In this document: piece by piece, positions 62,077-64,000 of the stretch
How positions within the stretch are numbered: position 1 is the first letter of the stretch
Layout: each line of letters begins with the position of its first letter
Source of the DNA: Achromobacter sp. HZ34
GTDB taxonomy: Bacteria; Pseudomonadota; Gammaproteobacteria; Burkholderiales; Burkholderiaceae_B
DNA: 64,000 nt
Direction of reading: 5' to 3'
Assembly: GCF_002209485.1 (NCBI RefSeq)
Contig: NZ_NJIX01000001.1
Coordinates: 620,001 to 684,000, forward strand
The notes under the pieces: generated by a model
Databases searched by the model: none
What the model was told of the DNA's origin: nothing
What the model saw: only the letters and a program-made list of their open reading frames with translations
Made by a program: the position numbers and the translations under genes

Positions 62077-62113
62077 GCTTTCAGTTTGCTTTTGATGAGG
62101 TTGTACTGAAAGC
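62077..62113. promoter_or_regulatory. Inverted repeat GCTTTCAGT...ACTGAAAGC upstream of the glycerol operon
   Basis: Perfect 9-bp arms at 62077-62085 and 62105-62113 are separated by 19 bp. The element lies 26-62 bp ahead of the glpS start in the 150-bp gap to the KfrA-like gene. It could be an operator for a DeoR-type GlpR repressor or another regulator, which is not in the window. Confidence 0.45.
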
Positions 62114-62201
62114 GCGGAAGAAAGACAACGGTGAAAGCGTAGATAAAGGTCTAAAACAGGGTTAAGGCCTATCGTTAATTGCGATGGAACATGTGGAGAG
62201 G

Positions 62202-63314
62202 TCAGACAGCAGGAGGCTGTTTACCCGTCTTTGACTGGATTTCATCCTCCTTGCCATCCTTTCCTCCTCCAGTGATCGGGGCAGCCCGCGCAGCCACCTG
62301 CATCAGCAATTCGATCTGGCGATCCTTGGCGGCCAGTTGCTCGCGCAGCGTGGCGTTCTGCGTGATCAGTTGGGTGGCGGACTGATCGGCTTGCGCCCTG
62401 GCCGCCGACGTCGCTTCGGCGACGGCTTTCATCTGGATCGCCAGGGCTTCGGCATGGGCTTCGGCCAGCGCGGCGCGGCGGGCCTGGGCATCGTTGTCCT
62501 CACGGGCCTGCGCCAATTGCCCCTGCAGTTCGGCGGCCTGGGTTTGCAGCTGGGTCTGCAACTGCGTTCCCTGCGCCTGGAAATTGGCGACCTGGCTCTG
62601 GAACTGTTCGACCGTCGCTTCCGCCATCTTGCGCGTCCGGTCCAGTTCTTCCTGGGCCTTCTTCAGCGCCTGGCGTTGCGTGTCGATTTCCCCCAGCCAA
62701 CGCTTTTCGTGGGCCGAGTGGCGCGCTTCGCTGGCTGCCAGCGCTTCCCGGCTGACAGCCTGGGCGTCGCGCAAGGCTTGCTGGCCGTCGGCGACCTGTT
62801 CCTGCACGGTGGCCAGGCGCTGGTTCAGGGTTTTCAGCGCGCTTGCGTCTTCGCGTGCCTGCCGTTCGGCGCCACGCAGGCGCTCTTCGGCAGCCGTGGC
62901 CTGGGCGCGGGCAGACTGCGCGGCGGCTTCCAGATCGCTTTCGCGGATGCGCAGACGGACCTGTTCCTGTGCCAGCGCCGCCTGGTCGGTCGCGATCTGC
63001 TCCCTGGCCTGGGCCAGTTCTTCCCTTTCCCGGGCCGAGGCGGCCAGCCATTCCTGGCGCGCGGCGGTCAAGGCCTGCTCCCACACCTGCGCCACCGCGC
63101 GGGTAACCGCTACGGGAATGTCCGTGCCGCGGCCCTGCCCGCCGACCAGACGCTCGCTCAGTCCACGGAACCAGGCCTTGAGATGCGGACCGACCGTATT
63201 GGGCGAGCCGCGCCCCAGATGCAGGCGCACCCGTTCTATGGTGGGCTGCTCGCCCGCCTGCAACAGCGCGTCTGCCGCCGCCCAGACATCCGAAGCTTGT
63301 ACGCCAGTTGCCAT
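62202..63314 (-). CDS. KfrA-like DNA-binding protein with long coiled coil
   Basis: 370 residues. Residues ~5-105 match the KfrA N-terminal DNA-binding domain (VWAAADALLQAGEQPTIERV, HLGRGSPNTVGPHLKAWF). Residues ~100-340 are one long Ala/Gln/Glu/Arg-rich coiled coil with heptad character (ELAQAREQIATDQAALAQEQ and onward). The tail is GGGKDGKEDEIQSKTG. KfrA proteins of IncP-type plasmids are autorepressors and segregation-accessory or nucleoid-type proteins. A chromosomal homologue here may organise DNA or regulate itself. The AT-rich palindromic DNA upstream is a likely autoregulatory target. Confidence 0.9.
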   Translation of the reverse strand: MATGVQASDVWAAADALLQAGEQPTIERVRLHLGRGSPNTVGPHLKAWFRGLSERLVGGQGRGTDIPVAVTRAVAQVWEQALTAARQEWLAASAREREELAQAREQIATDQAALAQEQVRLRIRESDLEAAAQSARAQATAAEERLRGAERQAREDASALKTLNQRLATVQEQVADGQQALRDAQAVSREALAASEARHSAHEKRWLGEIDTQRQALKKAQEELDRTRKMAEATVEQFQSQVANFQAQGTQLQTQLQTQAAELQGQLAQAREDNDAQARRAALAEAHAEALAIQMKAVAEATSAARAQADQSATQLITQNATLREQLAAKDRQIELLMQVAARAAPITGGGKDGKEDEIQSKTGKQPPAV

Positions 63315-63393
63315 GAGGCCCTTCTCCTGTTTCGCGAAACGCTGCGGCCATTGTTGCGACGACGGCCGCCCGTCGGCAGATCAAGTTCTAGAG

Positions 63394-63414
63394 CGGATAA
63401 TTAAAAGTTATCCG
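63394..63414. promoter_or_regulatory. Inverted repeat CGGATAA-N7-TTATCCG upstream of the KfrA-like gene
   Basis: Perfect 7-bp arms (63394-63400 and 63408-63414) flank ttaaaag. It lies ~80 bp upstream of the KfrA-like start, in the position expected of an operator overlapping its promoter. Confidence 0.5.
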
Positions 63415-63432
63415 ACTTAACCACACCAATAT

Positions 63433-63466
63433 GTATTATTTAATACGTGTTATGTATTATATTACA
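63433..63466. promoter_or_regulatory. AT-rich palindromic cluster upstream of the KfrA-like gene
   Basis: GTATTA-tt-TAATAC (63433-63446) and the near-palindrome TGTATTATATTACA (63453-63466) share TGTATTAT and are ~20 bp apart. They stand out as strongly AT-rich in a high-GC region. With the CGGATAA repeat they form a ~75-bp multi-site region suited to cooperative binding. Confidence 0.5.
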
Positions 63467-63580
63467 CAACTTGCCGTTGCGGGAGAGGGAGGTCGCTATT
63501 CGAGCGATAGAAGCCGTTCTGGAACGACATACGCCAGGAAAGGCAACGCCATGCGCAGCGTAAGCAGCGCAAACGTCAAA

Positions 63581-63608
63581 GCGCGCCAAGCGATAACACT
63601 TGGCGCGC
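63581..63608 (-). terminator. Strong hairpin downstream of the partial transporter gene
   Basis: GCGCGCCAAG (63581-63590) and CTTGGCGCGC (63599-63608) are perfect 10-bp arms with an 8-nt loop. On the minus strand the stem is followed by TTTGACGTTT, weakly U-rich, ~120 bp past the stop of the transporter gene. Termination is likely but not certain. Confidence 0.5.
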
Positions 63609-63730
63609 CGCCCATATACCTCTTCTTTCTTGATCGCCTGTCGCTGGCCCGGCTAGGGATAAAGACAGACGTTGCGTAAGACGCCGACGCCAAGACGGCG
63701 TCGACATCGAGGGCCCGCGCTCGGCTGCGG

Positions 63731-64000
63731 TCAACCCCAGATCAAGATTCCACCTATCACGGCCAGGAACAGGCCTGCCAGCACTGGGAGAAACAGCGCA
63801 CGCACAAGCTCCATGACCGGCACGCGGCTGAAGCCCGCCACGGCGATCAAGGACGACCAGGCGATCAACGTACCTCCCCCTGTCCACACCGCCCCCATCT
63901 GGCCGATGGCGGCAAGGGTCGAGACATTCACGCCGGCCACCGGACCCAGCGCACCCGATACGGCCCCGGTCAGCGGCAGCCCGGCAAAGCCCGATCCGTC
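63731..64000 (-). CDS. C-terminal end of a multi-span membrane transporter, partial
   Basis: 90 residues are visible, continuing beyond the window. They contain GSGFAGLPLTGAVSGALGPV, TLAAIGQMGAVWTGGGTLIA and two closing membrane spans (WSSLIAVAGFSRVPVM region and LFLPVLAGLFLAVIGGILIW). The Gly-rich GxPLTG segment is typical of secondary transporters or permeases. The exact family cannot be decided from the fragment. It is on the same strand as the KfrA-like gene but separated by 416 bp. Confidence 0.65.
   Translation of the reverse strand, partial: DGSGFAGLPLTGAVSGALGPVAGVNVSTLAAIGQMGAVWTGGGTLIAWSSLIAVAGFSRVPVMELVRALFLPVLAGLFLAVIGGILIWG

Larger units (their letters stand above)
63315..63730. 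other. Intergenic region between the KfrA-like gene and the partial transporter gene
   Basis: 416 bp. It contains the operator-like repeats (63394-63466) and the strong hairpin (63581-63608). A short plus-strand frame at 63431-63679 has no protein character and starts inside the AT-rich palindromes. I see no gene here. Confidence 0.5.

Noticed and set aside
63431-63679. 82-aa + strand open frame
   Set aside because: Starts inside AT-rich palindromes, has no ribosome binding site and crosses a strong hairpin; likely non-coding.

Overview
The window is about 64 kb of high-GC, densely packed bacterial DNA. Gene content and protein style suggest a betaproteobacterium of the Bordetella/Achromobacter group (Alcaligenaceae): many ABC uptake systems, many LysR/GntR regulators, a GlpSTPQV-type glycerol importer and a KfrA-like protein. 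The genus is an inference from protein style and no database search was run. I saw no rRNA, tRNA, CRISPR array, prophage or insertion sequence.

Layout. 1-5.5 kb: a partial alpha/beta hydrolase, a chemoreceptor, a fumarylacetoacetate-hydrolase-family enzyme, and GntR and LysR regulators. 5.6-10.5 kb: a fused ureide enzyme (OHCU decarboxylase plus 5-hydroxyisourate hydrolase) leading a polyamine/opine-type ABC importer. 10.5-14.8 kb: a LysR regulator divergent from an aconitase, then a GNAT acetyltransferase. 14.8-19.9 kb (minus strand): an exported amidohydrolase, two small lipoproteins, an AI-2E-family membrane protein and a membrane-anchored alpha/beta hydrolase. 20.0-28.4 kb: an ECF sigma factor and RskA-type anti-sigma factor followed by a tightly overlapping lipid-modification operon (desaturase, FAD oxidoreductase, DUF1365, two cyclopropane-synthase-like methyltransferases, DUF1295, lipocalin). 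28.4-34.3 kb: a GFA-type zinc protein, an exported tandem DMP19/DUF4375 protein, a GlxA-type regulator divergent from an HD-domain protein, a small SH3-like exported protein and an aminotransferase.

34.6-45.5 kb: a catabolic locus with a family-5 solute-binding protein, a LysR regulator, four genes for an HcnABC/opine-oxidase-like flavoprotein complex, and Dpp/Opp-type permeases and ATPases. 45.5-54.3 kb: a LysR regulator divergent from a PLP-dependent D-cysteine-desulfhydrase-like enzyme, a Pot-type ABC importer, and two peptidase-fold hydrolases (M24 and M20) that have both lost most canonical metal ligands. 54.4-55.8 kb: a small exported protein and a lower-GC patch with two overlapping small ORFs. 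56.0-62.1 kb (minus strand): a complete glycerol ABC transporter operon. 62.2-64.0 kb: a KfrA-like coiled-coil DNA-binding protein with AT-rich palindromic DNA upstream, and the C-terminal end of a membrane transporter.

The most interesting unit is the sigma/anti-sigma plus lipid-remodelling operon at 20.0-28.4 kb. Similar effector genes are known from ECF stress regulons that make cyclopropane or methylated furan fatty acids, but here the anti-sigma factor looks like RskA and not ChrR. Its desaturase is preceded by two back-to-back palindromes, and it carries an in-frame 12-bp minisatellite. The uptake-plus-oxidation locus at 34.6-45.5 kb, with a second 12-bp minisatellite in its promoter region, and the metal-ligand-depleted hydrolase pair at 51.8-54.3 kb come next.
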